Made by a program: the position numbers and the translations under genes | Part shown: piece by piece, positions 1 to 7,074 of the stretch | How positions within the stretch are numbered: position 1 is the first letter of the stretch | Layout of the letters: each line of letters opens with the position of its first letter | Source: Malikia sp041190985 | Lineage (GTDB): Bacteria; Pseudomonadota; Gammaproteobacteria; Burkholderiales; Burkholderiaceae_C | DNA: 12,536 bases | Direction: 5' to 3' | Assembly: GCA_041190985.1 (NCBI GenBank) | Contig: JBEEPT010000025.1 | Location: forward strand, 1-12,536 | The notes under the pieces: generated by a model | Databases searched by the model: none | What the model was told of the DNA's origin: nothing | Seen by the model: the letters and a program-made list of their open reading frames with translations, nothing else

Positions 1-1097
1 CCGTGCACCAGCACCGGCAGCACCTGGGCGCCGACCTTGTCGCCGCGGCGGTCCATGCGCGCGCGCACCGAACCCTCGACCACCGGGTTGACGATCTCGA
101 GGTGCGAGGGGTTGAACGCCAGGCTCAGGTGCACCGGGCCGCCAGCGGTGGAGACGTCGGAGCTGAAGCCCTGGTGGTACTTGACGTCGCCGGCCGGCAG
201 GTCTTCCGGCGCGGTGTGGTCGAATTCGGCGAACAGGTCCTTGGGCATCTTGCCCAGGGTGTTGACCAGCACGTTGAGGCGGCCGCGGTGGGCCATGCCG
301 ATCACGATCTCCTGCACGCCCTTGGCGCCGGCCTGCTGGATCAGCTCGTCCATCGCGGCGATGAAGCTCTCGCCGCCCTCGAGCGAGAAGCGCTTCTGGC
401 CCACGTACTTGGTGTGCAGATAGCGCTCCAGGCCCTCGGCCGCGGTCAGGCGGTCCAGGATGTGGCGCTTCTTGTCGGCATTGAAGGCCGGCTTGGCGCG
501 CACGCTCTCGAGCTTCTGCTGCCACCAGCGCTTCTGCGCCTGGGCAGTGGTGTGCATGTACTCGACGCCGATGGCGCCGCAGTAGGTCTCGCGCAGCGCG
601 TTGAGCAGCTCGCGCAGGGACATCTTGTCCTTGCCGAAGAAGGTGTTGCTGACGTCGAAGACGGTTTCCTGGTCGGCGTCGTTGAAGCCGTAGAACGCCG
701 GGTCGAGGTCGGGGATCGCGGGGCGCTCGGTGCGCTTGAGCGGGTCGAGATCGGCCCAGCGCTGGCCGACGTTGCGGTAGGCGGCGACCAGCTGCTGGGC
801 GGCGGTGCGCTTGCGGCCCATCTCGGCGTCGGCGCTGGCGACGACGGTCTGGGTCACGCCGCTCTTGGCGCGCTCGGCGAAGGCGTTGATGACGGGCAGG
901 TGCGGGACGTCGCGGGCATCGGAGCCGTCGGCGGCGGGCACATGCTGCAGCGCGTCGAAGTACTCGCGCCACTGGTCGGGCACGCTGGTCGGATCGGCCA
1001 GGTAGTTTTCATACATCTCCTCGACATAGGGCGCGTTGCCGCCGAAGAGATACGAGTTGCCGCTGTAGGCGGCGTAGACGTTGTTCGTCTCGCTCAT
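1..1097 (-). CDS. sucA: 2-oxoglutarate dehydrogenase E1 component, N-terminal part (partial at left edge)
   Basis: This is the thiamine-diphosphate-dependent E1 subunit of the cytosolic 2-oxoglutarate dehydrogenase complex, which decarboxylates 2-oxoglutarate in the TCA cycle and passes the succinyl group to the E2 lipoyl domain. The minus strand reads open from ATG at 1095-1097 to the window edge, giving 365 residues of a protein that is usually about 940-960. Residues 14-50 carry the E1o N-terminal segment (SYLFGGNAPYVEEMY, then DQWREYF). Residues 267-279 give the family signature IGMAHRGRLNVLV, including the active-site His (H270). NPSHLEIVNPVVEGSVRAR follows at about 329-347. A GGAGG Shine-Dalgarno lies 11 bases before the ATG, and no other start fits. 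sucB and an E3 gene normally follow, and would lie beyond the left edge. The identification is very secure; the C-terminal two thirds are not visible. Confidence 0.97.
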   Translation of the reverse strand, partial: MSETNNVYAAYSGNSYLFGGNAPYVEEMYENYLADPTSVPDQWREYFDALQHVPAADGSDARDVPHLPVINAFAERAKSGVTQTVVASADAEMGRKRTAAQQLVAAYRNVGQRWADLDPLKRTERPAIPDLDPAFYGFNDADQETVFDVSNTFFGKDKMSLRELLNALRETYCGAIGVEYMHTTAQAQKRWWQQKLESVRAKPAFNADKKRHILDRLTAAEGLERYLHTKYVGQKRFSLEGGESFIAAMDELIQQAGAKGVQEIVIGMAHRGRLNVLVNTLGKMPKDLFAEFDHTAPEDLPAGDVKYHQGFSSDVSTAGGPVHLSLAFNPSHLEIVNPVVEGSVRARMDRRGDKVGAQVLPVLVH

Positions 1098-1108
1098 GGA
1101 TGCGCTGA

Positions 1109-1130
1109 CCTCCGTTTCCCTCTGGGAAAC
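1109..1130 (-). promoter_or_regulatory. sucA leader hairpin directly abutting the Shine-Dalgarno
   Basis: Read on the minus strand, a perfect 7-bp inverted repeat GTTTCCC-AGA-GGGAAAC (1130 to 1114) is followed with no gap by GGAGG (1113 to 1109), then 11 bases and the sucA ATG. The repeat and its position are directly seen. A role in ribosome access, mRNA stability or protein binding is inference. It is not a terminator, because no T-run follows and it lies inside the leader. Confidence 0.5.
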
Positions 1131-1265
1131 ATTAGCTGGTTAAGACAACCTTCCGCGACACGGCTGGACCGGTTAGCGGATGCGACAGTGACTGGAAGGA
1201 ACTGAAGCAAGCCCGGATTGTGCCATCGAACGCTGACGGCCGGTAAAAATCTTCTCGGACTCCCG

Positions 1266-1289
1266 CGGCGCACGATAACACGTGCGCCG
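1266..1289 (-). terminator. Hairpin downstream of prpE, possible weak terminator
   Basis: A perfect 9-bp inverted repeat, CGGCGCACG and CGTGCGCCG with a 6-base loop, begins 37 bases beyond the prpE stop codon on the minus strand. The only T-run (GATTTTTACC) comes about 16 bases after the stem, too far for a canonical intrinsic terminator. It may assist termination, stabilise the prpE 3' end, or be an operator for sucA. The symmetry is certain and the function is not. Confidence 0.4.
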
Positions 1290-1325
1290 GGCAGGCACAG
1301 CCGAATCCGGGGCGGCAAACGCGGC

Positions 1326-3212
1326 TCAGGCCATCAGTTCGCGGATCTGCTGCAGCGCGGACGGGTCGTCCATGGTGCTGAGGTCGCCGGGGTCGCGCCC
1401 CTCGCAGACGGCCTGGATCGCGCGCCGCAGCAGCTTGCCCGAGCGGGTCTTGGGCAGCACGGTGACGAAGCGCACCCGGGCCGGGCGCGCGACCGCGCCG
1501 AGCTGATCGTCGACCACCTTCATGATCTCGGCCTCCTGCTCGGGCGCCGGGCGCGCGGCATCCTTGAGCACCGCGAACGCGACCGCGACCTGGCCCTTGA
1601 GCTGGTCGGCCACGCCGACCACCGCGACCTCGGCCACGTTGGAGTGGCTGGAGATGCTCTCCTCGATCTCGCGCGTGCCCAGGCGGTGGCCGGCGACGTT
1701 GATCACGTCGTCGGTGCGGCCCAGGATGTAGAAGTAGCCGTCGGCATCCCTCACGCCCCAGTCGAAGGTGCTGTACATGGTGCGGCCGTGGATGCTGGAC
1801 CAGTAGGTCTTGACATAGCGCTCGTCGTCGCCCCAGACCGTCTGCAGGCAGCCCGGCGGCAGCGGACCCTCGGCCGCGATCACGCCCTTCTTGCCAGGCT
1901 CGGTGATCTCCTCGCCGCTGGACTCGTCGATCAGGCGCACGTCGAAGCCGTAGACCGCCTTGCCGGGCGAGCCGAAGCGGGTCGGCGCGCGCTCGACGCC
2001 GTTGCAGATCGCCATGATCGGCCAGCCGGTCTCGGTCTGCCAGTAGTTGTCGATCACGGGCTTGCCGATCGCAGCGGCCATCCAGGTCGCGGTCGGCTCG
2101 TCGAGCGGCTCGCCGGCCAGGAACAGGGCGCGCAGGCTGGAGAGGTCGTACTTCGTCAGGTAGGCCGGATCCTGCTTCTTCAGCACGCGCGCGGCGGTGG
2201 GCGCCGAGAACATCACGCTGACGCGGTACTTCTCGACCAGGCTCCACCAGATGCCGGCGTCGGGGCGGGTCGGCAGGCCCTCGTACATGACGGTGGCCAT
2301 GCCGTTGAGCAGCGGGCCGTAGATGATGTAGCTGTGGCCGACCACCCAGCCGATGTCGCTGGTGGAGAAGAAGGTCTCGCCCGGGTTGCCCATGTAGATG
2401 TGGCGCATCGAGGCCGCCAGCGCCACCGCGTAGCCGCCGGTGTCGCGCTGCACGCCCTTCGGCCTGCCGGTGGTGCCCGAGGTGTAGAGGATGTAGCTCG
2501 GGTGGGTGGAGTCGACCCATTCGCACGGCACCTCGGCGTCGAGGTGCTGCGCGCGCAGGGTGGCGTAGTCGGCGTCGCGCCCCGCGACCGGCGACAGCTC
2601 GGCCAGGCCGCGGTTGACCATCAGCACCCTGGCCGGCTTGTGCGTCGCCAGCTCAATGGCCTCGTCGAGCAGGTGCTTGTAGGGCACGACCTTGCCGCCG
2701 CGCATGCCGGCGTCGGCGCTCACGATCACGGTCGGCCGGGCGTCGTCGATGCGGCTGGCCAGCGCGTGGCTGGCGAAGCCGCCGAAGACCACCGAATGGA
2801 TCGCGCCCAGGCGCACCGCCGCCAGCATGGCGAAGCAGGCTTCGGCGATCATCGGCATGTAGATCAGGACGCGGTCGCCCTTCTTGACGCCGAGCGCCTG
2901 GTAGATCGCCGCGAAGCGCTGCACCTCCTGGTGCAGCTCGCGGAAGCTGTAGGCCTTCTCGGTGTCGGTCTCGGTCGAGACGAAGACCAGTGCGTTCTGG
3001 TCGGCGCGGTCCTTGAGGTGGCGGTCGACCGCGTTGTGGCAGAGATTGGTCAGGCCGCCCTCGAACCAGCGCGCGAATGGCGCGCGGTCGTAGTTGCAGA
3101 CCCGGTCGTAGGGCCGGTGCCAGTCGACCAGGGCGGCCTGCTCGGCCCAGAAGGCGTCGCGTTCCGCGATCGAGCGGCGGTAGAAGGCATCGTAGGAAGT
3201 GGCGGCGGGCAT
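1326..3212 (-). CDS. prpE: Propionyl-CoA synthetase (propionate--CoA ligase)
   Basis: This cytosolic ANL-superfamily enzyme activates propionate with ATP and CoA through a propionyl-AMP intermediate, feeding the 2-methylcitrate cycle or other propionyl-CoA routes. The 628-residue length is that of enterobacterial PrpE. Visible motifs are the phosphate loop YTSGTTGRPKG (243-253) followed by the PrpE-like VQRDTGGYAVALAASM, the A5 motif YWQTETGWP (390-398), the hinge-region segment YILGRTDDVINVAGHR, and the A10 lysine K593 in KTRSGKLLRR. That lysine is needed for adenylation and is regulated by acylation in homologues. GGAG lies 6 bases before the ATG. It stands alone, with no prpB, prpC or prpD in the window. 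Acetyl-CoA synthetase (acs, about 650 residues) is the main alternative, but the P-loop context and length favour PrpE. Confidence 0.93.
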   Translation of the reverse strand: MPAATSYDAFYRRSIAERDAFWAEQAALVDWHRPYDRVCNYDRAPFARWFEGGLTNLCHNAVDRHLKDRADQNALVFVSTETDTEKAYSFRELHQEVQRFAAIYQALGVKKGDRVLIYMPMIAEACFAMLAAVRLGAIHSVVFGGFASHALASRIDDARPTVIVSADAGMRGGKVVPYKHLLDEAIELATHKPARVLMVNRGLAELSPVAGRDADYATLRAQHLDAEVPCEWVDSTHPSYILYTSGTTGRPKGVQRDTGGYAVALAASMRHIYMGNPGETFFSTSDIGWVVGHSYIIYGPLLNGMATVMYEGLPTRPDAGIWWSLVEKYRVSVMFSAPTAARVLKKQDPAYLTKYDLSSLRALFLAGEPLDEPTATWMAAAIGKPVIDNYWQTETGWPIMAICNGVERAPTRFGSPGKAVYGFDVRLIDESSGEEITEPGKKGVIAAEGPLPPGCLQTVWGDDERYVKTYWSSIHGRTMYSTFDWGVRDADGYFYILGRTDDVINVAGHRLGTREIEESISSHSNVAEVAVVGVADQLKGQVAVAFAVLKDAARPAPEQEAEIMKVVDDQLGAVARPARVRFVTVLPKTRSGKLLRRAIQAVCEGRDPGDLSTMDDPSALQQIRELMA

Positions 3213-3317
3213 GCTTGTCTCCGGACTGTTGCTGTTGCGTTTCTGTGCATCAATGCAGCCGCCATTGGAGGCAAGCCCGCTTGCACAGCGCTGACAGGAA
3301 CGCCGCGCCGCCCGCGC
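3213..3317 (-). other. Short gap between the hydrolase gene and prpE
   Basis: These 105 bases hold the prpE Shine-Dalgarno (GGAG on the minus strand, 3219-3222) and two small inverted repeats: TGCAT-CA-ATGCA near 3248-3259 and GCAAG-CCCG-CTTGC at 3272-3285. No convincing -35/-10 pair, sigma-54 site or T-tailed terminator was found. prpE may have a promoter here or be co-transcribed with the upstream hydrolase gene. Confidence 0.3.
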
Positions 3318-3938
3318 TCACTTCACGAGCTGCAGCACCTCGCGGAAGTCGGGGTGGTCGGCGTCTCCCAGCCATTCGTAGATGACCATCTCGCTGGTCA
3401 CGAGCTCGACCCCGTTGCCGGCCAGGCGGTCGAATGCGGCGTCGCGGTCGCGCTCGCGGCGCGAGGCGCAGGCATCCGTCACGACCCAGACGTCGAACTC
3501 CTGCTCGAGCAGGCCGAGCGCGGTCTGCAACAGGCAGATATGCGCCTCGACGCCGGCCAGCACGATGGTGTTGCGGCCGGGCGCAGCGGGCTGCTGCTGC
3601 GGCTTTTGCAGGTGCTTGGGCAGACTGCGGGCGTTGCCGCCGCGCTGGGGCGCAGCGGGCGGCGCGGGCGGACGCAGCACCTCGATCAGGTCGCTCTGCG
3701 TGGCATCAAAGGCCATCTTGGGAAAGACCTTGTGGCACAGGGCCTTGAGCTCGGGCACCAGGCCGCCGAGGCGCGCCGGGTTCTGCTCCGTCGCCCAGGA
3801 CCGCACGCCCAGGATCTTTGCCACCCCGGCCAGCAGCTCGGCGCGCGCCAGCGCTTCCGTGCCCTGGTGCAGCGCGGGCAGCAGGCGAGGCTGGTAGTCC
3901 ACCAGCACCAGTTGACAGTCATCGACATCCAGCAACAT
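3318..3938 (-). CDS. Isochorismatase-family cysteine hydrolase with Pro/Gln-rich insert
   Basis: This is a predicted cytosolic hydrolase of the isochorismatase/nicotinamidase-like superfamily; the substrate is unknown. Numbered from the chosen start, the catalytic-triad candidates are D14 (LVLVDYQ), K74 (VFPKMAFDA) and C135 (GVEAHICLLQTAL). Residues 141-206 form the rest of the Rossmann-like fold. The start at 3938 is chosen because GGAG lies 6 bases upstream (3945-3948); the ATG eight codons earlier at 3962 has no Shine-Dalgarno. Residues about 89-121 form a Pro/Gln/Ala-rich insert between the Lys and the Cys, bounded at DNA level by 13-bp direct repeats; this makes the protein (206 residues) longer than a minimal family member. 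It lies upstream of prpE on the same strand with a 105-base gap. Family membership is secure. Isochorismate cleavage itself is unlikely, because no siderophore-synthesis genes are nearby. Confidence 0.87.
   Translation of the reverse strand: MLLDVDDCQLVLVDYQPRLLPALHQGTEALARAELLAGVAKILGVRSWATEQNPARLGGLVPELKALCHKVFPKMAFDATQSDLIEVLRPPAPPAAPQRGGNARSLPKHLQKPQQQPAAPGRNTIVLAGVEAHICLLQTALGLLEQEFDVWVVTDACASRRERDRDAAFDRLAGNGVELVTSEMVIYEWLGDADHPDFREVLQLVK
3579..3660. repeat. 13-bp direct repeats bounding the hydrolase insert
   Basis: GGGCGCAGCGGGC occurs at 3579-3591 and again at 3648-3660, exactly 69 bases (23 codons) apart. In the protein the copies give two in-frame Pro-Ala-Ala-Pro tetrads (residues 94-97 and 117-120), with the segment rich in Gln, Lys and Arg between them. 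Repeat-mediated in-frame expansion would produce this pattern, but convergent Pro/Ala codons in GC-rich DNA could do so too. Confidence 0.6.
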
Positions 3939-3944
3939 TTGTTT

Positions 3945-3948
3945 CTCC
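3945..3948 (-). promoter_or_regulatory. Shine-Dalgarno that fixes the hydrolase start
   Basis: On the minus strand GGAG is followed by AAACAA and then the ATG at 3936-3938. This is near-ideal spacing, and it lies inside the 8-codon extension that would exist if translation began at 3962. It is the reason for preferring the shorter protein. Confidence 0.7.
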
Positions 3949-4006
3949 GTGTAATCCCTCATGGGCTGAACCGGCGCAGTGTAACCAGCTTGCCTTGCGA
4001 CAAGGC

Positions 4007-4012
4007 TAAAAT
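4007..4012 (+). promoter_or_regulatory. -10-like TAAAAT just upstream of the NlpC/P60 start
   Basis: TAAAAT ends 6 bases before the ATG at 4019. Transcription starting about 7 bases after a -10 would begin at the A of the start codon. No Shine-Dalgarno is visible, and an in-frame TAA at 4007 excludes upstream starts. The arrangement fits a leaderless mRNA. The -35 region at 17-bp spacing is poor, so the promoter is tentative. Confidence 0.45.
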
Positions 4013-4018
4013 GCTGCG

Positions 4019-4570
4019 ATGCGTCGAATAATGACTGCGGCCGTCCTGGCCGCGGCGTGCAGTCTCGCGCTCGCCGAGCCCGCCAACACCCCCGATCCGA
4101 TGTCAGACCTGCTCGCCAGCAAGGGGCTGATGGCCAGGCTCGACGGTGTGCGGCAGAACATGAGCTCGGTCGCCACCGAACTGGTGGTCAACGCGATGAG
4201 CTTCCTGGGCGTGCGCTACAAGTACGGCGGCACCGACGTCGACGAGGGCGTCGACTGCAGCGGCTTCGTGCGCGCGATCTACGAGCAGACGCTGGGCATG
4301 GTGCTGCCGCGCCGCGCCGCCGAGCAGGCCGAGGCGACCCGCGCCATCAGCCGCGACGAGCTCAAGCCCGGCGACCTGGTGTTCTTCAACACCATGCGCT
4401 CGGCCTTCAGCCACGTCGGCATCTACATCGGCGACAACAAGTTCATCCACGCCCCGCGCACGGGCGACCGCGTGCGCGTCGAGGACATGCGCCAGTCCTA
4501 CTGGGTGCAGCGCTTCAACGGCGCGCGCCGGGTCGACGGCGGCATGCTGCAGGGCCTGGCGCCGCGCTGA
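4019..4570 (+). CDS. Secreted NlpC/P60-family peptidoglycan peptidase
   Basis: This is a predicted periplasmic cysteine endopeptidase that cuts peptide stems of peptidoglycan, as in the NlpC/P60 family. Its 183 residues begin with a signal peptide: Arg-Arg n-region, hydrophobic stretch 5-18, and likely cleavage after Ala19 (LALA before EPA). C14 is not in a good lipobox, so it is probably soluble rather than a lipoprotein. The catalytic domain covers about 55-170, with the nucleophile C80 in GVDCSGFVRAIY, H132 in FSHVGIYIG and a third polar residue H144 in KFIHAPRTG. YKYGG (67-71) precedes the Cys, as is usual in the family. It is transcribed divergently from the hydrolase gene 80 bases away, and a hairpin follows its stop. 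No SH3 or LysM binding domain is present. Family assignment is strong; the exact bond cleaved is unknown. Confidence 0.93.
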   Translation: MRRIMTAAVLAAACSLALAEPANTPDPMSDLLASKGLMARLDGVRQNMSSVATELVVNAMSFLGVRYKYGGTDVDEGVDCSGFVRAIYEQTLGMVLPRRAAEQAEATRAISRDELKPGDLVFFNTMRSAFSHVGIYIGDNKFIHAPRTGDRVRVEDMRQSYWVQRFNGARRVDGGMLQGLAPR

Positions 4571-4576
4571 CCCTGC

Positions 4577-4598
4577 CTGCCCGTCAGCGCGCGGGCAG
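4577..4598 (+). terminator. Hairpin after the NlpC/P60 gene, possible terminator
   Basis: CTGCCCG and CGGGCAG pair around an 8-base loop, starting 6 bases after the stop codon. The sequence after it (CCACAAAACC) has no T-run, so this is not a canonical intrinsic terminator. It may be a 3'-end stabilising or Rho-assisting structure. Confidence 0.3.
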
Positions 4599-4711
4599 CC
4601 ACAAAACCGGTCGTAGCGGCCGTACGCCCCAAGCGCATCCCGACCAGCGATGCTGGTTTGTTTCTATCAGTTGTTGTTTTGCCTTGACTCACTGGTTTTT
4701 TCATAAACTCA

Positions 4712-4730
4712 AATAAGAATCAATATCATT
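4712..4730 (+). promoter_or_regulatory. Fur box upstream of the siderophore-receptor gene
   Basis: AATAAGAATCAATATCATT differs at only two positions from AATGAGAATCATTATCATT, a typical Fur-site form known from proteobacterial TonB-receptor promoters. It also reads as consecutive hexamers resembling the ATTATC/GATAAT Fur unit. It overlaps the predicted promoter, so Fe-Fur binding would block transcription when iron is plentiful. Confidence 0.82.
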
Positions 4731-4808
4731 TGCCTTATACTTACTGCAGCAACAACAGGTCCGCGACAGCCGGACCACCCCCACCCCTTTCAGCCCCTGA
4801 GTGATCCC

Positions 4809-7052
4809 ATGCCTCCTCACGACGCCGTGACCGCCTCCTGCGCGCACCCCGCCCTCGACAAGTCCACCCGCCTGCTGCCGCTGGGCGCGCTGCTGCTGGC
4901 GAGCTCGGTCGGCGCACTGGCGCAGACCCCCCCCAGCGGCACGCTCGCGACCGTGACGGTCAAGGAGCAGGCCGAGCCCGAGGAAACCAAGGCCAAGAAC
5001 AGCCTGCGCGCCACCCGGTCCACCATCGGCAAGGGCCAGCAGGAATTGCGCGACATTCCGCAGACGGTCACGGTGATGACCGAGATGCTCATGAGTGACC
5101 GCAATCTCGATGACCTGCGCGAGGTGCTCAAGACCACCGCCGGCGTGACCTTCATGGCCGGCGAAACCGGCGAGGAGGATGTGCGGCTGCGCGGTTTCTC
5201 GCTGGGCCAGGCCGGCGACATCTATGTCGACGGCATGCGCGACGCGCCGCTGATCGAGCGCGACACCTTCAACCAGGACCGGGTCGAGGTGCTCAAGGGC
5301 TCGGCCTCGATGCTGTTCGGCAAGGGCTCGACCGGCGGCGTGGTCAACCAGGTCAACAAGCAGCCCTTCCTGATGGACCAGCACGAGGTCAACGTCACGG
5401 TCGGCAGCGGCAAGGAGCTGCGCGTCAGCGGCGACTTCAACCTCAAGACCGCCGACGATGCGGCGCTGCGCATCAACGCCATGGAGCACGACGCCGACCG
5501 CTACGGCGCCAGCGTCCACAAGAAGGGCATCGCGCCGACCTACCGCTGGGGCATAGGCTCGCGCGACGAGTTCTCGGTCGGCCTCTACCACCTCGAAACC
5601 GAGGGCCGCCCGCTCTACAACCACCCCTGGTTCCTCAGCGAGGGCACCAAGGGCGACCTGATCCCGGCGCTGTCGGCGAAAAACTACTACGGCCTGGCCA
5701 GCGACCACCTGAACACCGAGAGCACCTACGGCACCTTCAGCCATATCCACCGCTTCGACAGCCGCAGCGAGCTCAAGACCACGGTGCGCCAGGGCCATTA
5801 CGAGCGCGACCTGCTGGCCAGCGCGGTGCGCTTCGCGCCCGGCACCACGCTGCAGAACCTCAACGATGCCACCGCCATCATCCGCACGCCGAAGGGCCGG
5901 GTCGGCTACAGCGACCTGACCCAGGTCCAGAGCGACTACAGCGACAGGTTCACCGCATGGGGCCGCAAGCACGAGCTGCTGGCCGGCGTCGACCTGTCGC
6001 GCGAGGACGCGCAGCGCAACAACAGCTTCCCCGGCCCGGCCAGCGGCCTGAACACCACGGTCGGCACGCCCAACGACGGCGCGGTGAATCCGAATCCGCG
6101 CGGCACGGCCCTGCTCAACACCTTCCAGACCAACAACCTGGGCCTGTACGCGCAGGACACGCTGAGCCTGAACGAGACCCTCAAGCTCGTGGCCGGCCTG
6201 CGCTACGACCGCTTCCGCGCCAGCTACCAGGCACCCGCCAGCGGCAGCACGCCGGCCGCGAGCTTCGAGCGCAGCGACGGACTGTTCAGCCCGCGCCTGG
6301 GCGCGCTGTATCAGCCTGACGACACCTCCTCCTACTACGCCTCGTTCGGCACCTCGTACAACACCTCGGGCGACACCTACCAGTTCGCGCTCGGCTCGCT
6401 CGCCGCCGGCAGCGCCAACGCCAAGGCCGCCAGCACCGACCCCGAGAAGAGCCGCAACTTCGAGCTCGGCGGCAAGTTCGAGCTGTTCGACAAGCAGGCC
6501 TCGCTCGGCGCGGCGCTGTTCCACTCCGAGAAGTACAACGAGCGCAACACCGACCCGGACAGCGCCGCCGCGCAGATGCTGCTGTCGGGCAAGCGCCACG
6601 CCACGGGCATGGAGTTCAACCTGGCGGGCCGGATCACGCCGCAGTGGGAAGTGTTCTACAACCACACCTGGATCCCCGAGGCTAAGATCGACGAGAGCAA
6701 CGTCGCGCTCAACGCCTCCGGCACCGGCGCCCAGGTCCAGGGCGACCGCCCGGCGCTGACGCCGAGGCACAGCGCCAGCCTGTGGAGCACCTACCGCGTC
6801 GGCAGCCACTGGCGCTTTGGCCTGGGTCTGAACTACCGTGGCGCGCAGAACCCCGATGGCGCGCGCCACGTGACGGCAGCCGCCTTCACGACGGTGGACG
6901 CGATGGCCGAATACACGATCAGCGAGATGAACATCCTCAAGCTCAACGTCACCAACCTGACCGACAAGCTCTACGCCGACACGCTGTATCGCGGCTTCTA
7001 CGCGCCGGGCGCGCCGCGCACGGTCCAGCTCTCGCTCAAGACCCTGTTCTGA
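4809..7052 (+). CDS. fiu: TonB-dependent catecholate-type siderophore receptor (Fiu/PiuA-like)
   Basis: This outer-membrane receptor is predicted to import a ferric siderophore using energy from TonB-ExbB-ExbD. Of 747 residues, 1-38 are a signal peptide with a long n-region, hydrophobic core 22-37 and probable cleavage at LA/QT. A TonB-box-like segment TLATVTVKE lies at 45-53. The plug domain starts near 80 (RDIPQTVTVM) and includes VRLRGF, IYVDGMRD and RVEVLKGSASMLFGKGSTGG. The remainder is the beta-barrel, ending NLTDKLYADTLYRGFYAPG and finishing in Phe, as outer-membrane barrels do. It lies behind a strong Fur box and 22 bases before a piuC-type gene, the pairing seen for fiu-ybiX in E. 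coli and piuA-piuC in Pseudomonas. This supports a catecholate or monomeric-catechol ligand. The symbol marks the class; the actual ligand is unproven. Confidence 0.9.
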   Translation: MPPHDAVTASCAHPALDKSTRLLPLGALLLASSVGALAQTPPSGTLATVTVKEQAEPEETKAKNSLRATRSTIGKGQQELRDIPQTVTVMTEMLMSDRNLDDLREVLKTTAGVTFMAGETGEEDVRLRGFSLGQAGDIYVDGMRDAPLIERDTFNQDRVEVLKGSASMLFGKGSTGGVVNQVNKQPFLMDQHEVNVTVGSGKELRVSGDFNLKTADDAALRINAMEHDADRYGASVHKKGIAPTYRWGIGSRDEFSVGLYHLETEGRPLYNHPWFLSEGTKGDLIPALSAKNYYGLASDHLNTESTYGTFSHIHRFDSRSELKTTVRQGHYERDLLASAVRFAPGTTLQNLNDATAIIRTPKGRVGYSDLTQVQSDYSDRFTAWGRKHELLAGVDLSREDAQRNNSFPGPASGLNTTVGTPNDGAVNPNPRGTALLNTFQTNNLGLYAQDTLSLNETLKLVAGLRYDRFRASYQAPASGSTPAASFERSDGLFSPRLGALYQPDDTSSYYASFGTSYNTSGDTYQFALGSLAAGSANAKAASTDPEKSRNFELGGKFELFDKQASLGAALFHSEKYNERNTDPDSAAAQMLLSGKRHATGMEFNLAGRITPQWEVFYNHTWIPEAKIDESNVALNASGTGAQVQGDRPALTPRHSASLWSTYRVGSHWRFGLGLNYRGAQNPDGARHVTAAAFTTVDAMAEYTISEMNILKLNVTNLTDKLYADTLYRGFYAPGAPRTVQLSLKTLF

Positions 7053-7074
7053 ACCACCGGCCCGGGCGCCCACC

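Larger units (their letters stand above)
1098..1325 (-). promoter_or_regulatory. prpE-sucA intergenic region with presumed sucA promoter
   Basis: This 228-base gap between the prpE stop and the sucA start holds no convincing gene; an open frame of 74 codons in it overlaps sucA and resembles nothing. On the minus strand a GGCACAAT sequence (about 1220-1227) is a plausible -10 region, but no clear -35 accompanies it at standard spacing. The gap also holds the hairpin at 1266-1289 and the sucA leader hairpin. A sucA promoter is expected here because the gap is long and sucA usually starts its operon, but the exact elements are uncertain. Confidence 0.4.
4571..4808 (+). promoter_or_regulatory. 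Intergenic region with presumed promoter of the siderophore-receptor gene
   Basis: The 238 bases before the receptor become AT-rich around 4655-4740, in contrast to their surroundings. Candidate promoter hexamers are TTGCCT (4679-4684) with CATAAA (4702-4707) at 17-bp spacing, or TTGACT (4684-4689) with TCAAAT (4709-4714) at 19-bp spacing. Both put the start of transcription at or next to the Fur-like site at 4712-4730, as expected for iron repression. No gene is seen in the gap. Only a weak GAGTGA element precedes the receptor ATG. Confidence 0.6.

Noticed and set aside
1094..1318. 74-codon minus-strand frame in the sucA upstream gap
   Set aside because: No ribosome-binding site, no resemblance to a known family, and its 3' end overlaps the sucA start in another frame.
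3939..3962. Upstream ATG of the isochorismatase-family gene
   Set aside because: It has no Shine-Dalgarno, while the ATG eight codons later has GGAG at ideal spacing.
1218..4031. 937-codon open frame on the plus strand opposite prpE and the hydrolase gene
   Set aside because: It is a shadow of third-position GC bias: low-complexity Arg/Ala/Gly/Val/His composition with no recognisable domain. The minus-strand genes beneath it have clear family motifs and ribosome-binding sites.
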